Below, piece after piece: positions 13,983-22,842 of a stretch of DNA of 28,900 bases (positions are counted from its first letter, which is position 1; every line of letters starts with the position of its first letter). The stretch is from NCBI GenBank assembly GCA_021372535.1, contig JAJFUH010000173.1, forward strand, positions 1 to 28,900. The letters run 5' to 3'. The translations under genes and the position numbers were made by a program. The notes beneath the pieces are model-generated. The model was not told the DNA's origin. It made no database searches and worked only from the letters and a program-made list of their open reading frames with translations. The stretch is from a bacterium (GTDB lineage Bacteria > Latescibacterota > Latescibacteria > Latescibacterales > Latescibacteraceae).

Positions 13983-15224
13983 TTATACCTGTATGAGATA
14001 TGAATTTATGTTGATATTGTACTTACGGTGATCGACTCCGCGCACGATTTTTCCGAATCTGCCGTCATCCGTGCTGAGATCGACGAGCTCCCATGCACCC
14101 CGTTTGATTGAAAGCAGGTCACGTTGAGCGGAAATCCCGGCAGAAGATGCCGAAAGCTTTCTGGCTTTCTGGAATACTATTACCAGCGGTCTGAGAGGAT
14201 CTGATTTATTCTGTGAAACCACAATCGCGACATTTCCGCTTGTCAATTCGACCATATTTCCCGCCGGGTAAACGCCAACATGTTTGATGAAGTAATCTTT
14301 CATCTTGGGATCGAAAAGGGTTCCGGACATCTTGTGAATCTCTCCTAAAACCATATGCGGCGGTATTCCCGGTCTGTGCGGCCGTGAAGAAGTCATGGCG
14401 ACATACACATCGGCAATTGCGAAAAGCTTGGAAATAGGATGTATTTCCTCATCCTTGAGCCCGTAGGGATACCCGGAACCGTCAAAACGCTCATGGTGCT
14501 GAAGAATAATCGCTTCTATGAGTGGATCGTCGATTCCGTTTTTTTTCAGGAATTCCACCGCATATGCCGGATGTTTCTGAATCTCTTCTATTTCTTTTTT
14601 CGCAAGACCCGATGGCCTTGAAACCATCTTTGAAGGATAGCTCGACATACCGACATCCGCAAGGAAAGTCCCTGTGGCAAACCGTACGATGTCGTTGTAT
14701 TTGAAACCGAGTGAATTGGCGATGGAGATACATAAAACGGTTGTATTGATGGAATGATTAAATGTATATTCATTCAAGGATTTCAGCCGTATCATTGCAA
14801 GAAGTATGTCGGTATGGTTTTCGACGAAAATAATCATCTCCTTGATAATCGAAGATACCGGCTCTTCATTGATGTACAACCGCGAAGTATGGGTTTTCAT
14901 GATTGTTGTGGTAACTGAATTGATAAAGTTGGAAATGTGACGCGAGAGGAGCTGATCGACTGTTTTGACATCTTTTGTTTCTTTAACGACATCGTCCCAT
15001 TTTTTCTGCTGGGTCAGGGAAAGAAAGGTATCGGCACCTCTGTCGGTATCAATTTCGACAAACTTGATATTACCGTCGATAAGGCGCCGGACCTGACCGT
15101 CATTTGAAATCAAGGTATTTTTTGCCATTAAAAGGACTTTATTACCTTTAATCTCACCGTAAACATTATCGGCAAGCACCATCCCGGATTTAAGTTTCCC
15201 GATATCAATCTTTTTAATGGCCAC
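13983..15224 (-). CDS. HD-GYP-like signalling protein with altered HD dyad
   Basis: A 413-residue protein with an N-terminal region of about 140 residues of the kind often found before HD-GYP domains, then an HD-GYP-like domain, then a tail of about 110 residues. The domain keeps H157 (HSINTT), H218 (KHPAYAVE), HHE (243-245), DGSGYP (248-253) and the IAD aspartate. The central HDxGK reads ADVGM (A189, D190, M193), losing the metal histidine and the lysine. Intact HD-GYPs hydrolyse cyclic di-GMP; this one may be altered or only bind. GTG 15224 is chosen since GGAG (15231-15234 on the plus strand as CTCC) lies six bases before it; TTG 15236 is in frame but overlaps that site. It diverges from the TonB receptor. 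Confidence 0.85.
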   Translation of the reverse strand: MAIKKIDIGKLKSGMVLADNVYGEIKGNKVLLMAKNTLISNDGQVRRLIDGNIKFVEIDTDRGADTFLSLTQQKKWDDVVKETKDVKTVDQLLSRHISNFINSVTTTIMKTHTSRLYINEEPVSSIIKEMIIFVENHTDILLAMIRLKSLNEYTFNHSINTTVLCISIANSLGFKYNDIVRFATGTFLADVGMSSYPSKMVSRPSGLAKKEIEEIQKHPAYAVEFLKKNGIDDPLIEAIILQHHERFDGSGYPYGLKDEEIHPISKLFAIADVYVAMTSSRPHRPGIPPHMVLGEIHKMSGTLFDPKMKDYFIKHVGVYPAGNMVELTSGNVAIVVSQNKSDPLRPLVIVFQKARKLSASSAGISAQRDLLSIKRGAWELVDLSTDDGRFGKIVRGVDHRKYNININSYLIQV

Positions 15225-15381
15225 GGTATTCTCCAACAGATAATAACTTAGATTATGTATGACTCGATAGATAATATTTAAAAAATGTATTTCCCGAATG
15301 TTACAGTCAAGTTATTTTTTCGGGAATAAACAGTATTTTTTCTTTCTTACAGGTATTATACCTTATTCAACGGAGATTTTA
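15225..15381. other. Divergent intergenic region, HD-GYP-like gene / TonB receptor
   Basis: 157 AT-rich bases between two divergent starts. TATTAT occurs at 15354-15359 for the rightward gene without a good -35 box. I find no strong hexamer pair for the leftward gene. The rightward ribosome site is GGAG at 15372-15375. Confidence 0.4.
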
Positions 15382-17193
15382 GTGATTTATATCACAAAAA
15401 AGCTCATTACATGTATATTATCGGTTATAAACTTAATTTTCTTTAATAATTTCAATGCCCTATGTGATGATACCCCTGTTCTGCCGGAAGTACTTGTCAC
15501 TTCACAGCGCTCCGGAAGGTTTATAAACTCACGCGGAACGGAATCGCTGGTTTTAACAAGGGATGAGATTACCGCTCTGCAGGCCGGAACAATACCGGAA
15601 CTCCTCAGTCTCATCGCTTCGATTGACGTCCGTGAACGGGGAACGCCGGGAAGTCAGGCTGATATAAGCATCAGGGGATCGTCCAGCGAGGGAGTGCTCA
15701 TCCTCGTGAACGGGATAGAAGTCCGTGATCCGCAGACCGGTCATTTTACCATGGATATTCCGGCTGATCTTTCCCGTGTCGAGAAAATCGAGGTGCTCCG
15801 CGGCGGTGGATCCACCATGTATGGTTCACGTGCAACCGGCGGTGTAATTAATATAATAACCGGCGATTCCGATCGGGGTGTAAACGGCTCAGTCTCGGTC
15901 GGTTCATTCGGAAGCACCGGAACATCAGCCGGATTGAGTTATTCACGGGGCAGTTCGGACATGTCGGTAAATGTAAAACGCGGGATATCGGACGGATATA
16001 AGCGGGGGACGGATTATGAAAGCACTGAAGCCGATATAATGGGCTCGTATCGGTCTGATACGGTAAAAATCGGCTGGAATATGGGGATTCTCGACAAACG
16101 GTTCGGCGCAGAGGGCTTTTATTCGCTGTATCCGTCATTTGAGAAGACGCTGACACTGCTTGGCGGCATCAGCTTTCAGCAGACGATCAATTCACGCAAT
16201 CTGGTCAGAATCAGGGCAGGTGCACGGGGTCATGGAGATGATTTTCTTCTCGACCGGGACAATCCCGAAGACTACCGGAATACCCATTACAACAGTAGTT
16301 TTGTTTATTCCGGCGAATATCTCACATACCCGACAAACATATATTCTGCGATTGTAGGTTTTGAGACCGAGCGGACAGGGATAATGAGCGGCAGTCTCGA
16401 TGTGCGTTCGGACCGGAACAATGCCATGTACGGCGAATTGACCGCCGATGCCTCAAAAGCTCAGGTATCGGTCTCGCTGCGGTATGACAGCGGTTTCAGA
16501 GACGAACACTGCTTTACCCAGGGAGTGGGGATATCCGTCCCGGTCACTTTTTCCACCCGTTTCAGGCTCAGAGCGGAAAAATCCTTTCGTTCCCCCACAT
16601 ACACCGAGTTATACTATAACAGCCCCGCCAACAGGGGAAATCCTGATCTCAGGTCCGAATACAGCCGCTCCGTCGAAGCCGGACTCGATCACACCGGAGA
16701 GCGGATTTCATACGGAATGGTCCTGTTTGCCCGTGAATCCTCAGATGTGATAGACTGGATCCGCTGGGAGGGAGAAACGGAATGGAAGGCTGAAAATCAC
16801 GGTAAAATAAATACTCCCGGTATCGAAATGAACGCCCGTGTTTCGATGACAGAAACCTGGATATTCCGTGTTTCGGGAATGGTTCTGAATCAATCGGTGG
16901 AGCGCAGACAGGGTGTGGAATCTAAATATATTCTCAATTCTGCGGCGAGATCGATTACCGGGGCTGTGACAGGGATTCTGCCCCTGAAGACGAACTGCTC
17001 TTTCACGGTCCGTTATGAGGAGCGGCTTCATGGTGATTCGCGGATTCCGGTGACGGTTTCGTGTACGAGACCGTTCGGGAATTTCACTCCGGTGATTACG
17101 GTCCGCAACCTTTTGAATGACCGTTATGATGTTTTCCCGGGGCTTCCTGCACCGGGGAGATGGTATACCTTTCGACTGGAGTATAATCGATGA
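15382..17193 (+). CDS. TonB-dependent outer-membrane receptor, BtuB-like
   Basis: A 603-residue receptor that takes up a chelate or cofactor across the outer membrane with energy from TonB/ExbBD. An N-terminal signal (1-28, ending ALC) is followed by PEVLVTSQRSG (TonB-box region, 35-45), a plug domain with SIRGSSSEGVLILVNGIEV, DPQTGHFTMDIP and RVEKIEVLRGGGSTMYG, then GGVINIITG and a barrel of about 450 residues closing with PGRWYTFRLEYNR. The plug resembles BtuB/vitamin B12-type receptors, but substrate is not fixed. GTG 15382 follows GGAG (15372-15375) by six bases; an ATG at 15298 would add a non-signal-like leader. The stop overlaps the Wzi-like gene as ATGA. Confidence 0.88.
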   Translation: MIYITKKLITCILSVINLIFFNNFNALCDDTPVLPEVLVTSQRSGRFINSRGTESLVLTRDEITALQAGTIPELLSLIASIDVRERGTPGSQADISIRGSSSEGVLILVNGIEVRDPQTGHFTMDIPADLSRVEKIEVLRGGGSTMYGSRATGGVINIITGDSDRGVNGSVSVGSFGSTGTSAGLSYSRGSSDMSVNVKRGISDGYKRGTDYESTEADIMGSYRSDTVKIGWNMGILDKRFGAEGFYSLYPSFEKTLTLLGGISFQQTINSRNLVRIRAGARGHGDDFLLDRDNPEDYRNTHYNSSFVYSGEYLTYPTNIYSAIVGFETERTGIMSGSLDVRSDRNNAMYGELTADASKAQVSVSLRYDSGFRDEHCFTQGVGISVPVTFSTRFRLRAEKSFRSPTYTELYYNSPANRGNPDLRSEYSRSVEAGLDHTGERISYGMVLFARESSDVIDWIRWEGETEWKAENHGKINTPGIEMNARVSMTETWIFRVSGMVLNQSVERRQGVESKYILNSAARSITGAVTGILPLKTNCSFTVRYEERLHGDSRIPVTVSCTRPFGNFTPVITVRNLLNDRYDVFPGLPAPGRWYTFRLEYNR

Positions 17194-18863
17194 GATTGAA
17201 GATTATAATCCCTGTCCTGATTATGGCAGTATTTCTGAGCGTTTCCGGCTGGGGGGATGCGACAACATATGTTCCGGTTTCTCATCGGGTATATGATTTT
17301 CTGGAACGAATGGAACTACATTATTTTTTCTCCGGGGCATTTCTGGGGACGAAACCGTTTACGCGGGGAGAGATCGCGGCGCTTTTAACCCGGATTTCGG
17401 ACAAATCAACGGTATTGTCGCCCGCCGATAAAAGTGAGTACGAATGTCTGATGGCGGAATTCCGGCCGGATATCCCGTCGCGGAAGGGAATGGTATGGGA
17501 CGATTATGGCCCTGTCCGGCATATGCCGGGTTTTCTTAAAGGCTTTGTATACCGCAACCGGCGAAACATGTTCAGCGCTTCGGGCGATAACTATTCGCTT
17601 TATGTGGATCCTGTCATCGTTCGGAACGCTGAGATACGCACCTCGAAATCATTCACGAAGGATGACCGTGTTTATACAGACAGCAACGGTTTCGCTCTTC
17701 GCGGCACGGTTGGCGATCATGTCGGATTTTATATCGATACCCGTGACTCGAAGGAATGGGGAAACCGGGAGTATAACGATACGAAAGTGACGACCATGCC
17801 GGGTCGGGGATATGTCAGCTTCAAGGGGGATCGCGCCGAATTTGATGAAACAAACGCCCATCTGACGTATTCGAGCGGGCCATTCCTCCTCTCGCTGGGA
17901 AGAGGACGTACCAGATGGGGTAGAGGAACGACAGGTACGCTCGGATTATCGGATTACGCTTCTCCGTACGATATGTTCCGGTTCGATACCGGTTTCTGGC
18001 GTCTGAAATTCACCTTTTTTGCCGCAGAACTCGAACAGTATCCACCGGTTGCACGATGGTATTACAATAATCCTCCCGGAGCCGGCACCGATTCGGTAAC
18101 CGTAAAAAAACACATGAGCGGTCACCGCGTGGAATTAAATGTGACCAGACGGCTCAGCATAGGATTGTATGAAACGGTCATATACGGAGGCAGGTGGGAC
18201 CTGGCTTACCTGAGCCCGGTCATGTTTCTCAAAAGTGCGGAACACTCATCCGGCGACCATGACAACTCGGTGATGGGTATGGATTTCCGCCTTCTGGTTC
18301 ACCGCGCGCATTCCATATACGGCGAGTTCATGTTCGACGATATATCGATGGGGAAACTCGGTACCGACTGGTACGGTAATAAATTCGCCTGTCAGATCGG
18401 GTCGTTTCTCGTGGAACCGTTCGGCTTCAGGGATGCCGATATAAGAATCGAGTATTCGCGGATCGATCCATGGGTATATTCCCATAAGTTCCCCATAAAC
18501 GGATATAATCATTACGGCGATGTCCTGGGTTATTATTCGGGGCCGAATACCGATGTTCTGTTCTTTCAGGTGCGCAAGCGGTTCTCGCGAAGGTTTCATA
18601 CAATCCTTACGCTGGAGAAGAGCCGTCACGGCGCAAATCCTCCCGGGACAAACATCGGAGGTGATGCCCTTCGGGGACACAGGGACACCGATCCGACCAA
18701 AGCCCATTTTCTCGACGGCGATCTGGAGAAGGTTTATGCGGGAGGAGTCGATTTCTCGTATGAATTCCTCTGGCAGCTCGTTCTGCGCCTGGGTTACACG
18801 TATGAAGACTGTGACGGAAAGAAAATAAACGTTTACCGGTTTTCCCTGGGATTAAACCAATAG
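17190..18863 (+). CDS. Wzi-like outer-membrane barrel (capsule-assembly family)
   Basis: A 557-residue exported protein. A signal peptide (about 1-24, ending GWGDA) precedes PVSHRVYDFLERME and the G...PFTRGEIAALL element typical of the Wzi capsule-assembly family N-terminus. The rest is a long run of alternating, aromatic-rich beta strands, with GRGRTRWGRGTTGTLGLSDY near residues 236-255. The E. coli Wzi protein helps anchor capsule at the surface; here no capsule genes are in view and the protein is coupled to a TonB receptor instead, so its substrate may differ. GGAG (17178-17181) precedes the ATG by eight bases, and the start overlaps the receptor stop. Confidence 0.75.
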   Translation: MRLKIIIPVLIMAVFLSVSGWGDATTYVPVSHRVYDFLERMELHYFFSGAFLGTKPFTRGEIAALLTRISDKSTVLSPADKSEYECLMAEFRPDIPSRKGMVWDDYGPVRHMPGFLKGFVYRNRRNMFSASGDNYSLYVDPVIVRNAEIRTSKSFTKDDRVYTDSNGFALRGTVGDHVGFYIDTRDSKEWGNREYNDTKVTTMPGRGYVSFKGDRAEFDETNAHLTYSSGPFLLSLGRGRTRWGRGTTGTLGLSDYASPYDMFRFDTGFWRLKFTFFAAELEQYPPVARWYYNNPPGAGTDSVTVKKHMSGHRVELNVTRRLSIGLYETVIYGGRWDLAYLSPVMFLKSAEHSSGDHDNSVMGMDFRLLVHRAHSIYGEFMFDDISMGKLGTDWYGNKFACQIGSFLVEPFGFRDADIRIEYSRIDPWVYSHKFPINGYNHYGDVLGYYSGPNTDVLFFQVRKRFSRRFHTILTLEKSRHGANPPGTNIGGDALRGHRDTDPTKAHFLDGDLEKVYAGGVDFSYEFLWQLVLRLGYTYEDCDGKKINVYRFSLGLNQ

Positions 18864-18948
18864 TATATCCCTTTTCGATTGTCATGCGGGAAAAATCACG
18901 AACATCAATAATCACCGTAAAAACGATATATGACAACGCGGAGGTAGT

Positions 18949-19149
18949 ATGGCTCGAGTAAACATGGAGGTACTGGTTGAGGAGCTGGATGAGAATTTCG
19001 CCCGTGTTCTGAAAGCTGTCGTGGATGAGATAGCTCCTGAAAACACGGCTGATTCCCGTCAGATAATGCGTGTTTTCAGAAAGCGGCTTGAGCGCGGATT
19101 CGGGCACTGGGAGTATGTTTCCGACCGTTGTATTGATGCCGGAAATTAA
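18949..19149 (+). CDS. 66-residue protein of unknown function
   Basis: A small, acidic-to-basic helical protein with no Cys and no membrane segment. GGAGG (18940-18944) lies four bases before the ATG. The N-terminal half is acidic (VEELDENFARVL), and the C-terminal half is basic and aromatic (FRKRLERGFGHWEYV). It looks like a conserved small orphan, but I cannot name a family or function. It lies 85 bases after the Wzi-like gene and may belong to that transcript. Confidence 0.65.
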   Translation: MARVNMEVLVEELDENFARVLKAVVDEIAPENTADSRQIMRVFRKRLERGFGHWEYVSDRCIDAGN

Positions 19150-19210
19150 GAGGGAAGCCTTAAACATGTATATGAATATTATTCCAACCTCATTTTTTTA
19201 TCCCGTACTG

Positions 19211-19239
19211 TTGATTTGATTTCCACAGTGTGGTATATT
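19211..19239 (+). promoter_or_regulatory. Sigma-70-type promoter for the nucleotidase/barrel gene
   Basis: TTGATT (19211-19216), a 17-base spacer and TATATT (19234-19239) lie 24 bases before the start codon at 19263, close to GGAGG at 19254-19258. The boxes match four and five of six consensus bases. Confidence 0.55.
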
Positions 19240-19262
19240 AAAAAGTTCAGGTTGGAGGATGA

Positions 19263-21452
19263 ATGAAGCGAGTTTTTTGTAAAGTATTACAGTGTTGTCT
19301 GTTCTCTGTGATCATGTTCCTGTACAGTTCCTGTCCATATGCCCAGGAGGAAGGCGGGGATTTTTCACTGATCTTCGGATGGAAAACCGAAGGAGCCGAA
19401 CAACTGCTTGCAAAAGAAGCGACAGCTCTGAAAAAATTCAAGGAAAATCGTGGGCTCGCTCTCAGTTTTGGCTCGATGCTCGGTTCCACCCGCATTGTTG
19501 ATTATGACAGGGGAGACCTTTTTCTCGTCGCCGCAAAACAGGCCGGTTTCGATTATATCATTCCTTCCGTTTCTTCTTTCATGTTCGGGGTGGAAAACTT
19601 CAGGCGGATGGCAGTAAATCCTGATTACCCGCATTTTATTTCCGCAAATCTTGTTGATGAAAAAACTCACCGGCCCATTGTCGATCCCTATGCCATGTGG
19701 TATGTATCCGGGCTCCGCATATGTATCATCGGAATGTCGGATTTGGATATCATCAAAAAATCTCCCGATGCCAATGTGGTGGGTCTTGATGTAATACCAT
19801 ACGATGAAGCGCTCACCAATGTATCGCTCGCCGTCGCCCGCGAAAACGCCGATATTGTCATCGTTGCGGGGCGATTGGATCGGGCTGCGATAACGGAAAT
19901 GGTGATGCGGCAGGCATATGTCGACATGTATATCACCAATAACCAGTCGGGCGGATTCTCCGATCAGTACGGTTCAACATCGATGGTATATATAGGGGGA
20001 AAGCAGGTCTACATAGGTTCCGAAGCCGGCGACCACCTGAGCCTCCTGACATACAGCCGAAAAAACGACATGGAATCGCGCGAATTCAGGGACATTAAAA
20101 TCGGAGATGCTTTCCCGCCCGATGGGGAAATCATCACCCGGCTTTCCGAAGTTCTGAAAAAGCTCAATAAAAAAGATATTGAGGAATCGGTTATCACTAA
20201 AACCGGCGGTGAGGTAGCAAAGATTCTCAAAGATGTTTTCGATGTCGATGTTGTCCTTCTCGAACGTCAGAGCCTCTATTATTATCCGATTGCGGACAGC
20301 CTGACCCTGTATGATGTCAGGAAGGTGATAAAACCGTATGAAAAGGTCACAAAGTATTCACTCAGGGGTTCGTACCTCAAGTCAGTCAGGGAACAGAGCA
20401 ACAGTCAGACAGACAGCGAATTGCGTCTTCTTTACGGTGGAATTACGGCAGATGGAAAGGTCGATTCCATTCCTGTCCAAGATGATACGGAGTACAGCAT
20501 CCTTACCACGACCCATCTGCGAACAGGTGGCAACGGATACCGGCAGTTCCTTCAGGGAACCGGCGAGATACTGTCCGATGTAAACATGCTCAATGTTGTG
20601 GAAAATCACCTTATCGAAAAAGAAGAACGGATAAGGAATGCAATTAAGCCAAAAGTATGGGAACTTAACCTGAATATCACCATCGCATCCAACTACACCC
20701 GTAAAGACATCGATGTCGATAAAGCGAAATATGGGGATGATATACCGAAAAGCTGGCGTGATTATGCTGACTTTTATCAGGGTAACTTCATCATTTCCAG
20801 TATGAACGACAAACTGACCATGAATAAGACAGTCGGGCGGCATATCTTTAATTCATATCTTGTGACATCCTGGAGCAGAACGGGTTCGCAGACCAATACT
20901 CAGAATGGGATAGTATACGGACAGCGAAAAAACAATGATCCTGTGGAGCTCTACAGCAAATATACATACAATCTTTCCGATTTTCCCGTGAAACCGTATT
21001 TTGATATAAAACTTAACTCGTTTCTTTACTCGGGCACCGGGAAACATCCTATTGCCGGTGCGGCCAGTTCGGGTATGACGAGGTCCTTCCCCAGTCTGTT
21101 AAATATAAATGTCAGTCTCGGCTTAAACGGGAGCCGTGATTTTACCCTGAATAAAAATACTTTCGGTATAGAGAATAAATTTTTTATTAATAAAGAGTTC
21201 CCGACTAATGTAGTATTCAAGACACCGGTCAAGCTTGAATCGAGGACATTTATTAACTGGAATCCTCTTCCTGACTATTATATGGCATTCCAGCATGAAA
21301 GCAGCAACATGATACGTTTTAAAATCTTTGAAAAGGTCAGCTTTGATATCGATGTAAAGTCGTTTTCATACCGCAGCACAAAACAAAGGAAAGTAGCCCT
21401 TGGATTCTATTATCTGCTTGCGCTCAGTTATGGCATGAACTGGAAGTTCTGA
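19263..21452 (+). CDS. Degenerate 5'-nucleotidase-like protein with C-terminal beta barrel
   Basis: A 729-residue exported protein (signal about 1-28, ending PYA). Residues 33-275 follow the layout of the UshA/5'-nucleotidase metallophosphatase domain (AGFDYIIPSVSSFMFG, FISANLVDEKTHRPI, ICIIGMSD, ADIVIVAGRLD, GDHLSLL), and 310-435 that of its C-terminal substrate domain. The metal motifs are gone: GNHEFDYG reads SVSSFMFG, the SHLG histidine is R204, and GGHTH reads NNQSGG. Residues from about 465 to 729 alternate like outer-membrane strands and end in NWKF, the terminal Phe typical of barrel proteins. It is probably a surface-anchored binding or structural module rather than an enzyme (inference). 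The next gene starts directly at its stop. Confidence 0.72.
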   Translation: MKRVFCKVLQCCLFSVIMFLYSSCPYAQEEGGDFSLIFGWKTEGAEQLLAKEATALKKFKENRGLALSFGSMLGSTRIVDYDRGDLFLVAAKQAGFDYIIPSVSSFMFGVENFRRMAVNPDYPHFISANLVDEKTHRPIVDPYAMWYVSGLRICIIGMSDLDIIKKSPDANVVGLDVIPYDEALTNVSLAVARENADIVIVAGRLDRAAITEMVMRQAYVDMYITNNQSGGFSDQYGSTSMVYIGGKQVYIGSEAGDHLSLLTYSRKNDMESREFRDIKIGDAFPPDGEIITRLSEVLKKLNKKDIEESVITKTGGEVAKILKDVFDVDVVLLERQSLYYYPIADSLTLYDVRKVIKPYEKVTKYSLRGSYLKSVREQSNSQTDSELRLLYGGITADGKVDSIPVQDDTEYSILTTTHLRTGGNGYRQFLQGTGEILSDVNMLNVVENHLIEKEERIRNAIKPKVWELNLNITIASNYTRKDIDVDKAKYGDDIPKSWRDYADFYQGNFIISSMNDKLTMNKTVGRHIFNSYLVTSWSRTGSQTNTQNGIVYGQRKNNDPVELYSKYTYNLSDFPVKPYFDIKLNSFLYSGTGKHPIAGAASSGMTRSFPSLLNINVSLGLNGSRDFTLNKNTFGIENKFFINKEFPTNVVFKTPVKLESRTFINWNPLPDYYMAFQHESSNMIRFKIFEKVSFDIDVKSFSYRSTKQRKVALGFYYLLALSYGMNWKF

Positions 21453-21713
21453 GTGGATGATTCGGTTACAGTCAGAGAGTTCGAACTCCTTGCACACCGT
21501 CTCGGTATCGAGATTCGTTGTACCGCTGACGGCCCCTCGGGCTTGTGCACTCTCAAGGGTAAAAAAGTTTTTTTCATCGAGCGGGGCCTTGACCTGAGTT
21601 CCCGCGTTTCCCTGTTCGTCAGGGAATTTAAAACGCTCGATCTCGATGGGATTTTTGTTGTACCGCTGATCAGAAAACTTCTTGACCTGCACGATGAATC
21701 ACAGGATTGGTAA
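21453..21713 (+). CDS. 86-residue protein of unknown function, coupled to the barrel gene
   Basis: Begins with GTG immediately after the TGA of the upstream gene, with GGAAG (21442-21446) six bases before it, so translation is coupled. It is soluble, with an N-terminal helix (REFELLAHRLGIEI), a central LCTLKGKKVFFIERGLDLSSR segment and a final LDLDGIFVVPLIRKLLD helix. Short proteins with this GLC-LKGKK-D-L-G-FV-P layout feel familiar as a conserved orphan group, but I know no function. Its pairing with an outer-membrane protein may only be transcriptional. Confidence 0.7.
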   Translation: MDDSVTVREFELLAHRLGIEIRCTADGPSGLCTLKGKKVFFIERGLDLSSRVSLFVREFKTLDLDGIFVVPLIRKLLDLHDESQDW

Positions 21714-21855
21714 AACACCGTATATCATATTGAATAGAAGTAAAATTATCGTATTACCCGATGATGGTAAATGTACAGTGTATGTGTAATATCATATTCA
21801 GTTAATGTTTTATATCGAAAATGTCTTTGATATCCGTATAAAGGAACAGTATTTA
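21714..21855. promoter_or_regulatory. AT-rich gap with repeat and weak promoter
   Basis: ATATCATATT occurs twice (21722-21731, 21789-21798); the second copy is part of the palindrome AATAT-C-ATATT (21788-21798). TTGAAT (21730-21735) and TATTAC (21752-21757) with a 16-base spacer form a weak promoter candidate for the downstream membrane protein. Confidence 0.3.
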
Positions 21856-22842
21856 ATGAAACCGGCGGTTGAAAAAACTGTATCGCGTTTTTCGCCCTTC
21901 TTTAAACGATATTCTCGTGTGATCCGTTTTACGGTCGTAGTAATATTATTCTCGGTTCTCATAACGAAAATTCATCCGTCTACGATCATCGATTCCTGGA
22001 AATCGGTTCGCATTGACTGCTTTATTCTGGGAATGGCGCTCGTTATCGTACAGATTATCATTCAGATACTGAAGTGGAACTACATTCTCGGTGTTCTCGA
22101 TCCGAGGCCGTCTTTAAGGTCGGTCATCATGTCCCTTTTTGGAGGTTTTTTTCTTGCCTCGGTATCGCCTGCCCGGACGGGTGAGTTTATCAGAGGGGCA
22201 TGGATACCTGATCATTCACCACTCAGGATTGCTTCCCTGACTGTTGTCGACAAGGTTTTTAATTCCATAGTGGTTCTTTTTTTCGGCTTCCTTTCGCTCA
22301 CTGCCGTGATTCCGGGTAAGTTCGCTCTGCTGGCGCCTTTGGCCGGATTCATTCTTCTTGCGTGTGTTTTCAATATTTACCGTCTGAAACCGCTCGGAGA
22401 AAAGATTCTGACACCTTTCTTAAAAAAGGACACCGTCGATCTTATGCTCACAGCATTTACTCATCTCCGTCCCGGGATGGTTGTTGAACTGCTGATCTAT
22501 TCCGGGGCAATATACGTGATTTACGTTGTCCGGTTTTATACGCTTTTATATGGATTTTATGAAACTCCCGCAGTGACAGCACTGAAAATCCTTCCACTCG
22601 TGTATTTCGCGGATCTGCTGCTGCCCTTTTCATTCGGAGATTTCGGGGTGAAGGAAACAGCGTCGGTTGCACTGTTCGGACGGTACGGTATAAGCGGAGG
22701 CGCGGCATTCAGCGCCGCTTTTACACAGAATATTCTCACTATGCTCCTGCCCGGGCTCACGGGAGGAATTATGATTGCACTGAGCCGTTTTCTGCCCGGT
22801 CGCGGAGTTCCTTCATCAACCGTTCATAGTACTCCCTCGTAA
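21856..22842 (+). CDS. Polytopic membrane protein, lysylphosphatidylglycerol synthase TM / UPF0104 family
   Basis: A 328-residue protein with about eight membrane helices, related to the transmembrane half of MprF and to AglD-like proteins. Family marks are GGFFLASVSPARTGEFIRG (with the SPAR-GE motif) and LPFSFGDFGVKETASV. There is no C-terminal aminoacyl-transfer domain, so it is not a full MprF; stand-alone members are thought to move lipid-linked compounds or are uncharacterised. ATG 21856 follows AAAGGAA (21840-21846); an in-frame ATG at 21805 lacks a ribosome site. The last 74 bases overlap the end of glnE on the other strand. Confidence 0.8.
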   Translation: MKPAVEKTVSRFSPFFKRYSRVIRFTVVVILFSVLITKIHPSTIIDSWKSVRIDCFILGMALVIVQIIIQILKWNYILGVLDPRPSLRSVIMSLFGGFFLASVSPARTGEFIRGAWIPDHSPLRIASLTVVDKVFNSIVVLFFGFLSLTAVIPGKFALLAPLAGFILLACVFNIYRLKPLGEKILTPFLKKDTVDLMLTAFTHLRPGMVVELLIYSGAIYVIYVVRFYTLLYGFYETPAVTALKILPLVYFADLLLPFSFGDFGVKETASVALFGRYGISGGAAFSAAFTQNILTMLLPGLTGGIMIALSRFLPGRGVPSSTVHSTPS

